The translations under genes and the position numbers were made by a program. Below are positions 11,929 to 22,990 of a DNA stretch of 64,000 bases, one piece after another (within the stretch, counting starts at the first letter, position 1; every line of letters starts with the position of its first letter). The notes beneath the pieces were generated by a model, which saw only the letters and a program-made list of their open reading frames with translations, did not search any database and was not told the origin of the DNA. Source of the DNA: Warburgia ugandensis (taxonomy: Eukaryota; Streptophyta; Magnoliopsida; Canellales; Canellaceae); NCBI GenBank assembly GCA_035236585.1, contig CP141138.1:26175437-26239436 (forward strand), read 5' to 3'.

Positions 11929-13966
11929 TGTGACGACCCGGGTTTTCCCATGCGTTTTTAAATGCAATGTCTAATTCCTAAGGCGGGATGCATCCCTATT
12001 TGAAAACCATTTTATAAAAACCATGCAATGCCGCGAAAAATCTTTAGTTTTAAACTCATTTTGAAAACCCCGAGTGTCATTTGCTTTCACAACCACCAAA
12101 GTAGTTTTTGAAAAACTTCAGAAATCATAAATATTTTTCCCTAGGTCTATCCAGTCACAACACACAGTCTAATTGTAATTAAATACAAATACATGTCCAA
12201 AGGGTTGAGAATTTACTTACATGTATGATTGTTTCCTTTTTGATTCACTTACCCGTAGCACTAACATAGATGTCCTCTACTCGTAGATGGAATTATCCTG
12301 AAAAATGTTAAGGATAGGGTGAGTATATACTATACTCAGTAGGAGTCTATCACTACTAGTTTTATAATGCATGCGATGTTTAAAATCATGCGCTCTTTCA
12401 AAACATGTGCATGTCTGAACACTCAAGTTCAATATATCAAAAACCATTGTCAAATTGAAATACTAACGACTTAAAGGATCACATAATCCAAATCAAAAGT
12501 ATCATATACATATATATCATAACATTATGATATGCATAAGATGCTTCATTGAATCCAACTCATGGATATCTAGTATGGTATGGTCGACCAACCTCATATC
12601 ATGCCATATGCAATGCAAATAAGTCCATAAACCATAGGGTCCAACTATGCCCACGACCTCGCCGCCATGTGGTCCCCAAGTACCTGAGGACACTTGGTCA
12701 TAGCCTCAACGGGGCCTATGACACGTATTCGTCGTAAATCATGCAATTTATGCAATTGGTTGCAAAACGTGCATGCAATGCATAAAATCTACTCATGCTA
12801 GTATTGCATTCAAAGTCATAACCCTGCCTAGAAGCCTAACAACCTAGAAGCCTGCCAGCCTAGAAGCCTTGTCAGCTCTCTCTGGCCTGCCCTCATTGGC
12901 CCGCCCTCGTTGGCCTGCCCTCATCAGCCCGCCCTCATCGGTCAAGGCTACACTTATCATGCAATCTATGCGTGTAGCACATGTCTTGGCAATACATGTA
13001 CAATGTATTTTTCAAAACTTGTCCTCTTTGGGTCCCTCACAACTGCCTACCCAGCGTCTTTTGGGCACTCCAGCGTCTTTTGGTAACCCTCAAGGATATA
13101 CAGTCTTTCAAAAACTCAATGTTTCACAAATCATACAATGTATGCAATTATTTGCAAAACATATCTATGCATAATGTATATGCAATTATTTACAAAACAT
13201 GTCTATGCATAAAGCATTTATCATATGTATGCTAAATTAAGTCATGCTAAACAAGTCATATACTTAAAACATGTATTCTCAAAACAATCATGGTTCTTTT
13301 TAAAAAAAAGTCTAGTAGCGATAGAGCACCTACCTCAAAGTCTCCTGGAGTTGCGTCCTTTGTCGCTCAACCCGTCCTTGGGTCTCATTTATAAACTCCT
13401 GGGTATAAATGGATACAATGAGTCCTAATTAATTTCAGTCTATTTAGACATTAGACCGCTAGCCCTGCCTATTGGGTCCCTGGTTCTTGCCTAATTCATT
13501 GTCAGGCTGGATCCCATGATGTGGACCTACTATTCCATAGCTAACTCTGTAAATTGTCCTTTAATCTTAGCTTTAAAGTCTTGTTGGGTCCACGTGTCCC
13601 AGTTCCCTCACGTGCGTGCGTGCCTAAAGGCCGTGTTAGGGACCGTGTTTTTGCACGCGCACATGCATGCTCAGGTGACGCGCTATGACGTGCATCATCG
13701 CATGGGCGCACCTTGTATCATGGCGCATCTCAGCTCCCAAGGTACCCCGTGCACCCTGGTCGAGCCAGGACCCCTGCCCTATGTCACACGCGCACCTGAG
13801 GGCTGCTCCTGGGACAATGTACGCACTATCGTACGCCCGAAGCCCATCCCTGGGACCCTGTCCCAGACGCACATGGAGGAAGGCGTCCCTGGGATTACAA
13901 CACAGTCCATTTCCCATAGAATGTCCAATTTTCGTTAAAAATATTGTAAATTGCTCGGGCATTAAA
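11929..13966 (-). repeat. 5' LTR of the 6920-13966 element
   Basis: Starts at TGTGACGACCC (plus strand) and ends at GGGCATTAAA. It contains about 1.19 kb (12674-13860) absent from the other LTR, including a short GC-rich minisatellite at about 12827-12950 built on 'cctagaagcc' and 'ggcctgccctcat' units. The open frames at 12869-13174 and 13516-14016 lie in this LTR and are not genes. Confidence 0.85.
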
Positions 13967-13971
13967 GCACT

Positions 13972-16854
13972 TGGGCCAAATTGATGAAAGAAATAGCCTC
14001 TCCCTTTGTCCCTCAACTCTAAAGGGAAAGATAGAAAGAAAGAGATGGGGTCTTCTAAACCCTTTTATATTTCTAGTATAAAAGATATCAACATATTATA
14101 GTGTCAATCCCTAGTTTTCCTTGCCTCTACATTCTCTTTGGATCGACTTCGAGTCATACTCTTTTGCTCCATTGAAGGCTTGGGGTCACTAATTTCTTGT
14201 CTCATTCTGCCCCAAGTAAGTAAAAAACAAGGCAGAGCTCCATTTTTACCCACCTCATTGCCATTTCCAATGCAACACTTTACATTGGTTTGTATTGAAG
14301 AAAAATGACATGCATGCCAATCTTTTTGTACTTTTTTTTATGGATCCAAGATGTCCATTCAGTTCAACCATAATTAGATGTCCTTGGTATCAGTACTCAC
14401 ATCTATTGAAAATCTATAATGCATGGGCTTGAGTTATAGTTTCACACTTTTCCATTTTATAACAATAAGAAACTTAAAAATAAAAGTCTTAGATATTGAG
14501 TTCTAATACCAAGGACATGTAATAGAGGCGAAATAAGATGAATATCTTATATCCATGACAAAAAAAGAGAGAGAGTGAACTTGCACCTCTTTCTCTTGAA
14601 CATATACCATGGACTGCTTACATAATAGAAATTCTCTCTCTAGGTGTACGACCTCAAGGTATTTTGCAGGTGAGGAGTTTGGATACGTTTCTTGTCCTCT
14701 TTTGAAATGAACTTCGTGACTGGCAACCACATTTTTAAGCTTTCGTTTGCATCAAGTCACTCATTCATCTCATTCCTCCAACTTATCAAAGCATCTAAAT
14801 TGTACGTTTTTAAGCATAGCTTTTCGGATGCCAGAACAGATCACTTGGTTTTGATCTATAAGAGGCATAAACCCAGGGCAATATTTCTTTCCACGTACTA
14901 CAATCATCCAAACCACTTTATTCTCTCTGGTTGTCGCTACTTAACTCATTGACTTATTCTTTCCTTCTTCATTTGTGAAGGAAGCACGTCTAAATCTCCG
15001 CTCTACCCAGAATCTATAAGGAGGCTTGTCGTAACGGTAAAAATTGTTGTCCTGTAAAGTTACGTGATTAAGATGTAGAATTAGTTTTTTTTTATAAATA
15101 AAGTAAGACTACCTACTTATGCACCCTTGTAATTTGCCTCTTTCCCGAATTCAGCATAAACAGGAGCTTCGTGCACCCCTCTGCCCAGAATCCATCGCAT
15201 CAGTGGATACCACGTCACAAGGCCCCACCCAAGGCCCGTTTCTCGATTCGAAAAAGACATTAGCCCTCTTGTCTTTGCAGGCATCTACTTCCTTGAAAAG
15301 AAAGACGTGTTTGACTTAAACACCGGCCTGATTACGCCCAACAGAACACGGACTTCACATTTCAGAATCGTCCACTCATGGCGACGTGGCAATCCTGACG
15401 TGGCATCCGCTTTATTGTGGATAAACGACCATGACGTGGCAACCACGCACTTGTAATTACGTAAGCGGTTACGTCAGAAGATGCGGTCGTCCGCCTCACG
15501 TGGACGCGTATTCACGTCGGCTGGGCAGGGTGTCGATTCCGAGTGTTTGACCGTGAAGAGACTTCGGGCAGGACGGGCAGGTACGAATGGGCCCCATGGA
15601 TATTGGTTCATGGTCTTTAAACCGTATAAAGTCAAAAGACCAAGAGGCGACTCTTGAATTTCAATGGCTGATTCCTAAAAGGTTGTAAATCAGTCATCAG
15701 ATCTAAGGCTCATTGACGTTTTTGCTCCTTCAAGAAGAGGCGATCGAGTAGTATCTAAACAACTGGGCCCACGTTGAATTGATCTAAACCATTCGTTAGA
15801 GAGGTTTGAATTTGATATAACCCCATAAATGAACATAAGGAGAAATGCTAGGAGAAGGATTTGTGGGGCACTTTTCTATTCTTTTAAATAGTAAGTAGAC
15901 ACAATTACTCTGGCATATGAAAAGCTTTAGAAATTAATTACAGGTAACGGAGGTTAGAAACTTTACAAGCATCTGTCCAAATTTCAGTTCCAAAAATATG
16001 GATTTTAGGATGCTAGCTCATGTATTCATTTGTGATTCTACAGAACTTAGTGCTTGGAATAAGGGTATACTTAATCAAATGATTGTTGAAAATAGCATGT
16101 TACCCTATATTTAACGGAAGCTTTTGGCTTAAAATAAATCTAGGGTCCTTGTGAAAGGCAGAGTCAGGTCTCTTTTTTTTTTATGACAGTATAGACAATT
16201 GCTTCCATTACTAACTAGAAACACACCAGGTTCTCCTTAAAGTGCTTCAAAAACTGCAGCATAGGTAGAAAGAGCTATTACAGAAAAACCTTCAGCTTAA
16301 GATTTGAAATGGTGAATTGAGGTAGACTGATGATCCTTTAGTTATTAGTATAACAGTTGTATCTTATCTTATAGCCTATACTAGGAAGTTGAGGGATCCC
16401 TTTTGAAGATAGATATCCGCCTCGTTTGTCTTTTGAATTCAATAGATGGAAGAAAGATGTATGCTAGATCAAGTGAGTTCCTTGTAAACTCAGGGGCACT
16501 TCTTCTAGTATAACTTTTCCAAAGCTGCCTGGGGCAGTTGGTCACAACCGATAAGCAAGGGACCTCCCCTCAGGTGGCCCTTTCCCCATTGCTCGAATAT
16601 CTGATCATAGATTTAGGATTTGGATCAGCTATTAGCTAATAGTTTGGTTCGTAATTTTTGCTGTACCCTATACTATTTGTGTCATTCGCTACAGTGGTGG
16701 TGATCACTAGATATTTGATTAGTTATTATAAGCTTTGTCTACAATGCGTCATGCCTCCATATGTAGCCCCTTTATAAAATGCTTGCTACTCTTCACCATC
16801 GTGCAAAAACAAATCTCTGCCTCAATTGCAGCTAGTTGAGTTTGGGGACCTCAG
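13972..16854. other. Intergenic, low-copy-looking DNA
   Basis: Less AT-rich than the transposon blocks. No gene could be recognised. Open frames at 14503-14730 (minus), 14692-14952 and 15119-15319 are short and without known motifs. The one striking feature is the ACGT-element cluster at 15384-15518. Confidence 0.5.
15384..15518 (+). promoter_or_regulatory. Cluster of ACGT-core elements
   Basis: ACGTGGC (the ABRE core) occurs at 15384, 15398 and 15434, the last two within TGACGTGGC. TTACGTCA occurs at 15469, CACGTGG (a G-box) at 15497 and CACGTC at 15513. Six bZIP-type sites in 135 bp is far above chance in this AT-rich window. The nearest gene recognised is WRKY gene 1, about 3.8 kb downstream, so the target gene is uncertain. 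Confidence 0.6.
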
Positions 16855-16867
16855 TGGATTATGTATA

Positions 16868-17053
16868 AAGGGCAGTTCTGGTGCACGACGCTCCCACATA
16901 TGCAGGATTTGAGAAAGGGGGGGACCACAAGGGTCCATAGTACACAGTCTTTCTTGCATTTTTGCAAGAGACTGTTTTCACGCCTTGATCCTATGACCTC
17001 AAGATCACACGACAACAACTTTACCATTGCACCAAAGCTCCCCTTCACTCCAG
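16868..17053 (-). mobile_element. Au-type SINE
   Basis: On the minus strand it begins like a tRNA gene (GGGGAGCTTTGGTGCAATGG, the A-box region), followed by 'ggtcataggatcaagg' at the B-box position, then 'aacagtctcttgcaaaaatg', then 'ggacccttgtggtcc', and ends in 'ctgcccttt'. This order matches the angiosperm Au SINE. Flanking 13-mers tggattatgtata (16855-16867) and tagattacataca (17054-17066) agree at 9 of 13 sites, all differences being transitions, and look like an aged target duplication. The B box is mutated, so it is probably inactive. Confidence 0.8.
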
Positions 17054-17066
17054 TAGATTACATACA

Positions 17067-18798
17067 GCATGTAAATTCTTCCCGCATCTCTTAGAGATCG
17101 ATCCTTGCTCATGTTCTTATTTTAATTATTAGGATTCTTTCGGTCGACAGATGCATGTTCTGATGATTAGAATTTGTTCCATTGGCGTGACTTTCAGACT
17201 ATTAAAAGGGCTATCCTGGTGCTATAATTTGACGGACACCAATTTGGATAATTGGAACGCTGAACAAGAACTAGGTGCTTACTCTAATTCATGCACCAAA
17301 TGGACGAGACGTGTACACTTACACTCCCTTAAGGTTCACGGACCAGTCCATGTACGATAAAATGCATATCCCTAGGTTCAAATTGCTTTGAACTAGGTTG
17401 GATTTACCATGACAATCCTCACCTAATCCAGTAATATAAGGTACTTGATAGAATGTCCACCAACAGAGTATGGAAAACTCGTCAATCTTCGGTCGTATAG
17501 AATTAAGTCTTTCATGTGCTAATTTTCTCGACTAAAGAATATAATGGCTGCCTTTCAAATATCCTACACTCTCTAAAGTCTTAAGCATGTGCTTAGTATT
17601 TAATTAATTTTTTGGTAGAAGCGAAGACTTCAAGATAGCAATTCACTCACGCGCTCTTAAATCTAATTCCTGACCAAAAGGTGAAAGTGGCCACTCGAGA
17701 CCAAGCGTATTCATAGAAGATGCCAAATTGTTTGCAACCACGACGTGCTAGATTTTGTTGGCGTGCTTAATATTTATTTTACATCACTAAGCTTCAAAGA
17801 AGATGGTCTCTAGTGCCATTTGTTATATAATTACTGAAAAAGCCACAAGGTGCACGTGATCTCTCTATATATACAGTATACAACTCAAATTTCTTTTCAC
17901 ATTTAACTCAAAGATGAGTTAGCAAGATTATTATTATGAATTGACTAATGAAAAAGGCCACGAGTGTACATGTGATGCATGTTTTTAATGGGTTACAATT
18001 CTTGGTATAATGATTTCTAACTTGGCGATTAAGTAGGTGTAAGTCTCATGCTAATAGAGATTCCATTTGCATGATTGAGTGATGTAAAATATCAATGGTT
18101 TAAAGGCATCTTAAAGGGTAGTAATCATCCTTAATCAAGCGTCTGTAAAATATTTTTGTTGTGGGTAAGAACCAAGTCAATTGCTGTTGGAAAAGATTTT
18201 TTTCCGTTCACAGAACCAAGTCCATGATATGAATGCGAAATTTATATTTAGAGACTCTAATCAAACTCACTCAACCAATGACCTTGTGATGAACTAAATT
18301 TACGATCAAGTCCATGACATTGCAACTTCTAGTTCATTAATTCAACTGACCGTAAAGTAACTTGAAACAGACATGAAGAAATTCGCTTGTGTGTTTCAAG
18401 ATCGTCCACAGGGAATATCGGATGAATGGGAACTTTGGGGAGCAGTCAATCTAAGACGTAGCCTAGAGGATGAATGGCTTGAATCACCAAAATATGGTCT
18501 GGGGATCATCATATAATTAAAATTAAGCCCCCACGACACCTGGGGCTTGTTTTTCAAGCAGACTAATAGAAAAAACAGGAAATTGGGAACGCCAGTCATG
18601 ACATCAGATATTCACCTCCAACCAAGTCTTTCTTTGAGGACCCTTTGAAAGGGAGATTCACCAAGTGTTTCTACAAGCAAGATAAACCAGGATGGTGGCA
18701 ATCAAGCCTGATTTCCAACGGTACCAAAAACAGGAAAAGGAAAAACCAAGGAAGAAACCTTACTGCATGACCACAAATTGGTAGGTATTGGTTTTGTG
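17067..18798. other. Upstream region of WRKY gene 1, distal
   Basis: No coding sequence or recognisable transposon was found. Open frames at 17151-17360 and, on the minus strand, 18396-18599 show no family resemblance. Confidence 0.5.
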
Positions 18799-18962
18799 GG
18801 TCAACACTAGTCGATGAGAAAAGGTTAAAAACCAGATCAAAGAAAGAGAAAAGAAGCTGAGAGAAACGTGCCATCAAAGCAAACCGTGAGTTTGACGATT
18901 TTAGTGTCGGAGAGCGTTGGGTCAAGGTAGACTTCCAGGTTGTCCATTTAGTGTGCTTGACT
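18799..18962. promoter_or_regulatory. Three W-boxes upstream of WRKY gene 1
   Basis: TTGACC on the minus strand at 18799-18804 and 18920-18925, and TTGACT on the plus strand at 18957-18962. W-boxes (TTGACY) are the binding sites of WRKY proteins. Clustering 300-470 bp before the start codon fits the auto- and cross-regulation known for group IIa WRKY genes. Function is inferred. Confidence 0.5.
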
Positions 18963-19181
18963 TCATAGAACCTACACGAGTAACCGACATCCATTGTCCC
19001 CACTCATTTACACCAAAGTGGTCGTATATGCCGCTGTCCCCCACCATATGAATACAAAGGTCCATAATATCTTGTTTATGCTTATTCCAAAGCCGATGAC
19101 GCCTTGGGCATGACGATTCAAAGCTGATGTCTTGGTGAAATTCCTACATCTTTCCTCCCATTCAAATACACACCCTTGCTG

Positions 19182-19189
19182 TATATATC
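19182..19189 (+). promoter_or_regulatory. Candidate TATA box of WRKY gene 1
   Basis: TATATATC lies 76 bp before the first ATG, which would give a 5' UTR of about 50 nt. An in-frame TGA at 19250-19252 precedes that ATG. Single-motif evidence only. Confidence 0.4.
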
Positions 19190-19264
19190 TCCATACCGAA
19201 GTTCTGGTTTCTCTTCATATCCATCCTGGACTGCCGAGAAAGAGAGTGCTGAAGGAGGTTTACC

Positions 19265-20583
19265 ATGCTCTCAAGATCAATAGATATGGATTCCTCTTGG
19301 GTCAATAGTAATCCCTCCCTTAGCTTTGACTTGAACATTGATCCTCTTCGGCTTTCCAACGAATCTCCGATGACCTTGCATAGGGATTTCATGGATCTGG
19401 GTACCAAATTCTCGTCCAAAGATGAGGTGGGTACTTAACGTATTGTTGTTTTCTCATGGGTTTTTCATTTTTTCACAGTGAAGTTTGGTATTAAAGACCA
19501 AGAGCTTTACTCTATTTTTGTGTTTGAGTTCAGGTGGGTGCTTTGGAGGCTGAGTTGAATCGGGTTAGCGAAGAGAATCAGAAGTTAATCAGGATGTTGA
19601 ATGTTATGTGTGAAAATTTCTATGCTCTGCAGGGTCAGATGCTAGATCTGAAGAACAAGAATGAGAAAGAGACAGGGGATTCGCCCTCGTCTTCAAGAAA
19701 GAGGAAAGAAGGAAGCCAAGAACGTAATAATCATAGTAACGGAATTAATGCGAGTGGGAATTACAGTCACCTCATGGACAGCAGCTCTAGTGAAAATTCA
19801 TGCAAAAAGCCTTGTAGATTTCCCAAGACAAAGACATCCAAGGTTCATGTGAAGACAGATCCATCAGACACTAGCCTGGTAAACACTAGCCTCTGATTCT
19901 TGTTATCAGCTGCTGTGTTTTTTCTTATCAGCTGATGTTGGAGCTAAAACATAGATATGACAGCCTTTAAAAGTTGTTTCCTTATAATTTTGTCCCTGTT
20001 TTTCGATGCCAATAGTAGCGGAATGATCACTATCCATGGATTAATCTATCTACGCTTTATCTACTCGCTGAAATGATCTCTGTACTTCAAAGAGTATTCT
20101 AGTTTCTAAACGAGCCTTCGATCTCTTTGCTGTTATATACAGATCGTAAAAGATGGATATCAATGGAAAAAATATGGTCAGAAGGTCACCAGAGACAACC
20201 CATCTCCTAGAGCTTATTACAAGTGCTCCTTTGCACCTACTTGTCCAGTGAAGAAGAAGGTTCAAAGAAGCGCTGAGGATAGCTCAATTGTGGTAGCAAC
20301 ATACGAAGGCGAGCACAACCACTCGCAACCTTCTCTAGCCAACGCACCCAGCAGTTCAAGTGCTACCGGGAATTGCAGTTCTGTCCCTTGCTTGGTTTCT
20401 GTTGGCTCCTTGGGTCCAACTGTTACCTTTGACTTAACTCGGCCAAGGTCAGTTCAAGATGAAGTGATCAAGTCGCCGGAATTCTCAAGGTCTCTAGTAG
20501 AACAGATGGCTATTTCCTTGTCCAAAGATCCTATTTTTACAACAGCAGTTGCCGCTGCTATTTCCGGAAGGTTTACTCACTAA
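19265..20583 (+). CDS. Group IIa WRKY factor (WRKY40-like), WKKYGQK variant
   Basis: Sequence-specific nuclear transcription factor of the WRKY18/40/60 group, whose known members repress or tune defence and ABA responses by binding W-boxes. Exons: 19265-19426, 19534-19878 and 20143-20583, all phase 0 with GT-AG introns, giving 315 aa. A second in-frame ATG at 19286 (better Kozak context, MDSSWV, the family-style N-terminus) would give 308 aa. Order: DLNIDP (DLNxxP-type EAR motif) at 22-27; leucine-rich coiled coil at about 57-95; basic NLS-like SRKRK in exon 2; TDPSD before the domain; WKKYGQK at 177-183; zinc finger C197-X5-C203-X23-H227-X1-H229; C-terminal FTTAVAAA. Odd: Arg to Lys in the signature, and no intron between K208 and V209 where group IIa genes normally have one. 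The frame is otherwise intact, so it is probably functional. Confidence 0.92.
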
Positions 20584-20866
20584 CTGCCGCATGAAATATG
20601 GTGACAAGGGAAAATCGAAATGTAAAGGCCGATGTAAATAGAATTTTCAAGCATGAAATATTGCAATGCAGTTTGAGTTTTGATATATGTTGCAAGTTAA
20701 CTTGCTCTCAGAAAAAAATCAATTAATCATGGTTGCGGTCCCCTTATAAACCATAGTTCCATTTTTTCGCATATTGGACGAGAGTGGGCTCTGATCGCTT
20801 CATATATATTAACTCAGAATCCCTTGACAGGCTCCACTCAATGGGATATATAACGATCTTATTTTC
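20584..20866 (+). other. 3' flank of WRKY gene 1
   Basis: Presumed 3' UTR and polyadenylation region. No canonical AATAAA was found before the copia LTR that begins 284 bp after the stop codon, where an AATAAA occurs at about 20881. Confidence 0.4.
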
Positions 20867-21445
20867 TGTTCGTTAGATTGAAATAAATCGTGTACTTATT
20901 CACTATCAATCAATACATTATATACAATAATACAGGAATGAAAGTGGAAATAATATATATCATATCCCTTGATTAAGGGAAAATCTGATCTGATAGGATC
21001 TATAATATCTTTAACAGCTAACACCCTCGCTCAAGCTTAGGAAGCTAGCAAAGGTAGTAACAGAATCTTGGAAGATAACGAGTTGAACTGGGCTATAGAA
21101 TGAGATTTGGTGAGGAGATTAGCCAACTATAAGTCGGTAGAGAGGTGAGAGAGAAAGATTGTGCTATTCTGGTAATGATGACGAATCAGATGACAATCAA
21201 TCTCAATATGTTTAGTGTGTTCATGGAAAACATTATTATGAGAGATGTAGATAACACTTTTGTTGTTGCAATAAAGAGTGGCTGGAGAAGCTTGCTGAAG
21301 ACCAAGATCTGCCAATAAATGATGAAGCCACACAATCTCAGCAATAGCAGCCACAAGAGCCCGATACTCAGACTTAGCATTGGAGCGAGATACAATATCT
21401 TGTTTCTTACTCTTCATGATACATTCAGATTCTCGCTTGTAGATC
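20867..21445 (-). mobile_element. Ty1/copia fragment: RNase H end plus 3' LTR
   Basis: Minus-strand frame 21417-21127 reads as the C-terminal copia RNase H: K-S-K-K-Q-D-I-V-S-R-S, then A-E-I-V-W-L, L-Y-C-N-N-K-S and T-K-H-I-E-I-D-C-H, followed after a frame change by L-L-T-K-S-H-S. Next comes an LTR of about 157 bp, 21023 down to 20867, with TGTTAGC...GAACA ends. The catalytic Asp in the D-N-K-S motif is replaced by Asn. The 5' part of the element is gone beyond about 21445, so this is a truncated, dead copy. Confidence 0.8.
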
Positions 21446-21705
21446 TTGATGGTAGAATGAACTTGAGAGAAGTATGGGACGTTTGATTCAGTATGAGAGA
21501 GTGTGTGGGTAACACATTTTGATCCGAAAATGAAGAGAATCTATGACTTGGGAGAAAATGAAAAGTGAAACGGAAGTGGATATTTTTTCCTTCTCTTAAA
21601 CTAGCCCCATATTTTTTATGCTATTTAGTATAGTTCAAAGTTAAGGAGTGTAACATTTTGTGTTTAAATATGAGATGGTGTAACATCCATTTCATAATAA
21701 CTATT

Positions 21706-21929
21706 GTAATTTGGGTATAACGTAGGATAGTGTAACATTCCACTAACATAAATTTGTATAATTGGTATTTAGTAGTAATGCAAAATGAGTGTAATTGTTA
21801 TATACATATACATATACGTAATTTGGCTATAACGTAGGATAGTGTAACATTCCACTAACATAAATTTGTATAATTGGTATTTAGTAGTAATACAAAATGA
21901 GTGTAATTGATATATACATATACATATAC
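21706..21929. repeat. Tandem duplication, 112-bp unit x2
   Basis: Copies at 21706-21817 and 21818-21929 share 'aacgtaggatagtgtaacat' and differ at only a few bases. Each ends in an (ATACAT)n run. Confidence 0.85.
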
Positions 21930-22736
21930 TTATATGTATGTATATATTTCTCTTAAATTAAACTTAGTTTTTAAATACTTGTATTCATTTCTCTTAAATG
22001 AACTCATTTTTCAACTATTATACTCACATCTTTTAAATTAAACTTAATTTCACTTAATTTAATTGCTAATTAAGTGTTTCACATTTTATCCTAAAGGCTT
22101 GTCATCTTATCTAGTGGGTCCTAAGGATGTTCACTAGATGAGACCATCTAGCAATTGATAAATTACGTTGATTTCAAGCAAACATTTCCTATTTATATTT
22201 TTAGGGAATTAATGCCTTGTTTAGATAGAAGCATGTGTGAGAGCCGATGTAGAGATAGCCAACATACCCATGCTCATCTCATTAGGCATTTGCCATAATT
22301 TTATGTGAGGTGGTTTCTAAAATTTTATTAATTTATTTTGTAATGAATCATTGTTCTTAATTTAAAAACAAAGCGGGGGAATCTTGTTGAGTTGTTTTTG
22401 AATTAAAACATGTGGGGGTGATTAGAATTTGTTTTAAGTTAAATACATAGTGAAACCCAATTTGGCCCAAAAAGGTAAACTAGAACTACAATATCTTTGA
22501 ATCGAAAACCAAAATTGGTATCCTATAAAGTCAAGAAACTAGATCTTTGTGAATCTTCTCACTTGAACTCATTTTTGTCAATATTCAATATCTTGGACCC
22601 TATTGAGGATTGGAGAACAGGAAAGATGCCTAATGGCCAAGCAAGCTCCTCTTTATAAAGGGGGTTCCTAGGCCATTCTAATACATGCCAGTCATTCTCT
22701 CCTCTCTCTTTTGTGTTCTAAAATTGTTCGATAAAG

Positions 22737-22990
22737 ATTTCTCTTAGTATTATCTTTGAAGACTTTTATTGTTGTCTTAAACTAATTGGTGATTTTTATT
22801 TTTTTTTATTGTCATCTTTCAAGACCTTTGTTATTGTCTTAACTGATTGATGGACGTTTCTCTCTTGTTGTCATCTTTCAAGACCTTTATTATTGTCTTA
22901 ACAGATTGACTAAGATTTCTCTCTTATATATCATCGTCTTCCATGATCTATGACTATTTGCCTTGACTGATTGATTAAGATTCCTCTTGT
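22737..22990. repeat. Degenerate ~70-bp tandem repeat, about 4 units
   Basis: Recurring order 'agatttctctt', 'tcatctttcaagacctt', 'attgttgtctta', 'actgattga'. Confidence 0.75.

Larger units (their letters stand above)
6920..13966 (-). mobile_element. Ty3/gypsy-type LTR retrotransposon, non-autonomous
   Basis: A complete insertion read on the minus strand, with the 5' LTR at 11929-13966 and the 3' LTR at 6920-8456. The 5-bp target duplication GCACT lies at 6915-6919 and again at 13967-13971. A PBS abuts the 5' LTR and a polypurine tract abuts the 3' LTR. Just before the PPT the minus strand reads as N-F-E-D-E-I-L-L, the usual polyprotein tail of chromovirus (Tekay/Del-like) elements. The internal region is only about 3.5 kb and shows no recognisable gag, protease, RT, RNase H or integrase frame. 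It is therefore either very decayed or a non-autonomous (LARD-like) derivative. The outer TG/CA termini each carry one mutation (TA at 6920, AA at 13966). Confidence 0.85.

Noticed and set aside
13516-14016. 140-aa plus and 126-aa minus open frames
   Set aside because: GC-rich LTR sequence read in several frames; no family resemblance, and the minus frame crosses the element boundary.
18671-19003. Minus-strand 110-aa frame upstream of WRKY gene 1
   Set aside because: Hydrophobic stretch from a T-rich strand, no recognisable motif, lies in the promoter region.
19162-19419. Minus-strand 85-aa frame
   Set aside because: Antisense shadow of exon 1 of WRKY gene 1.
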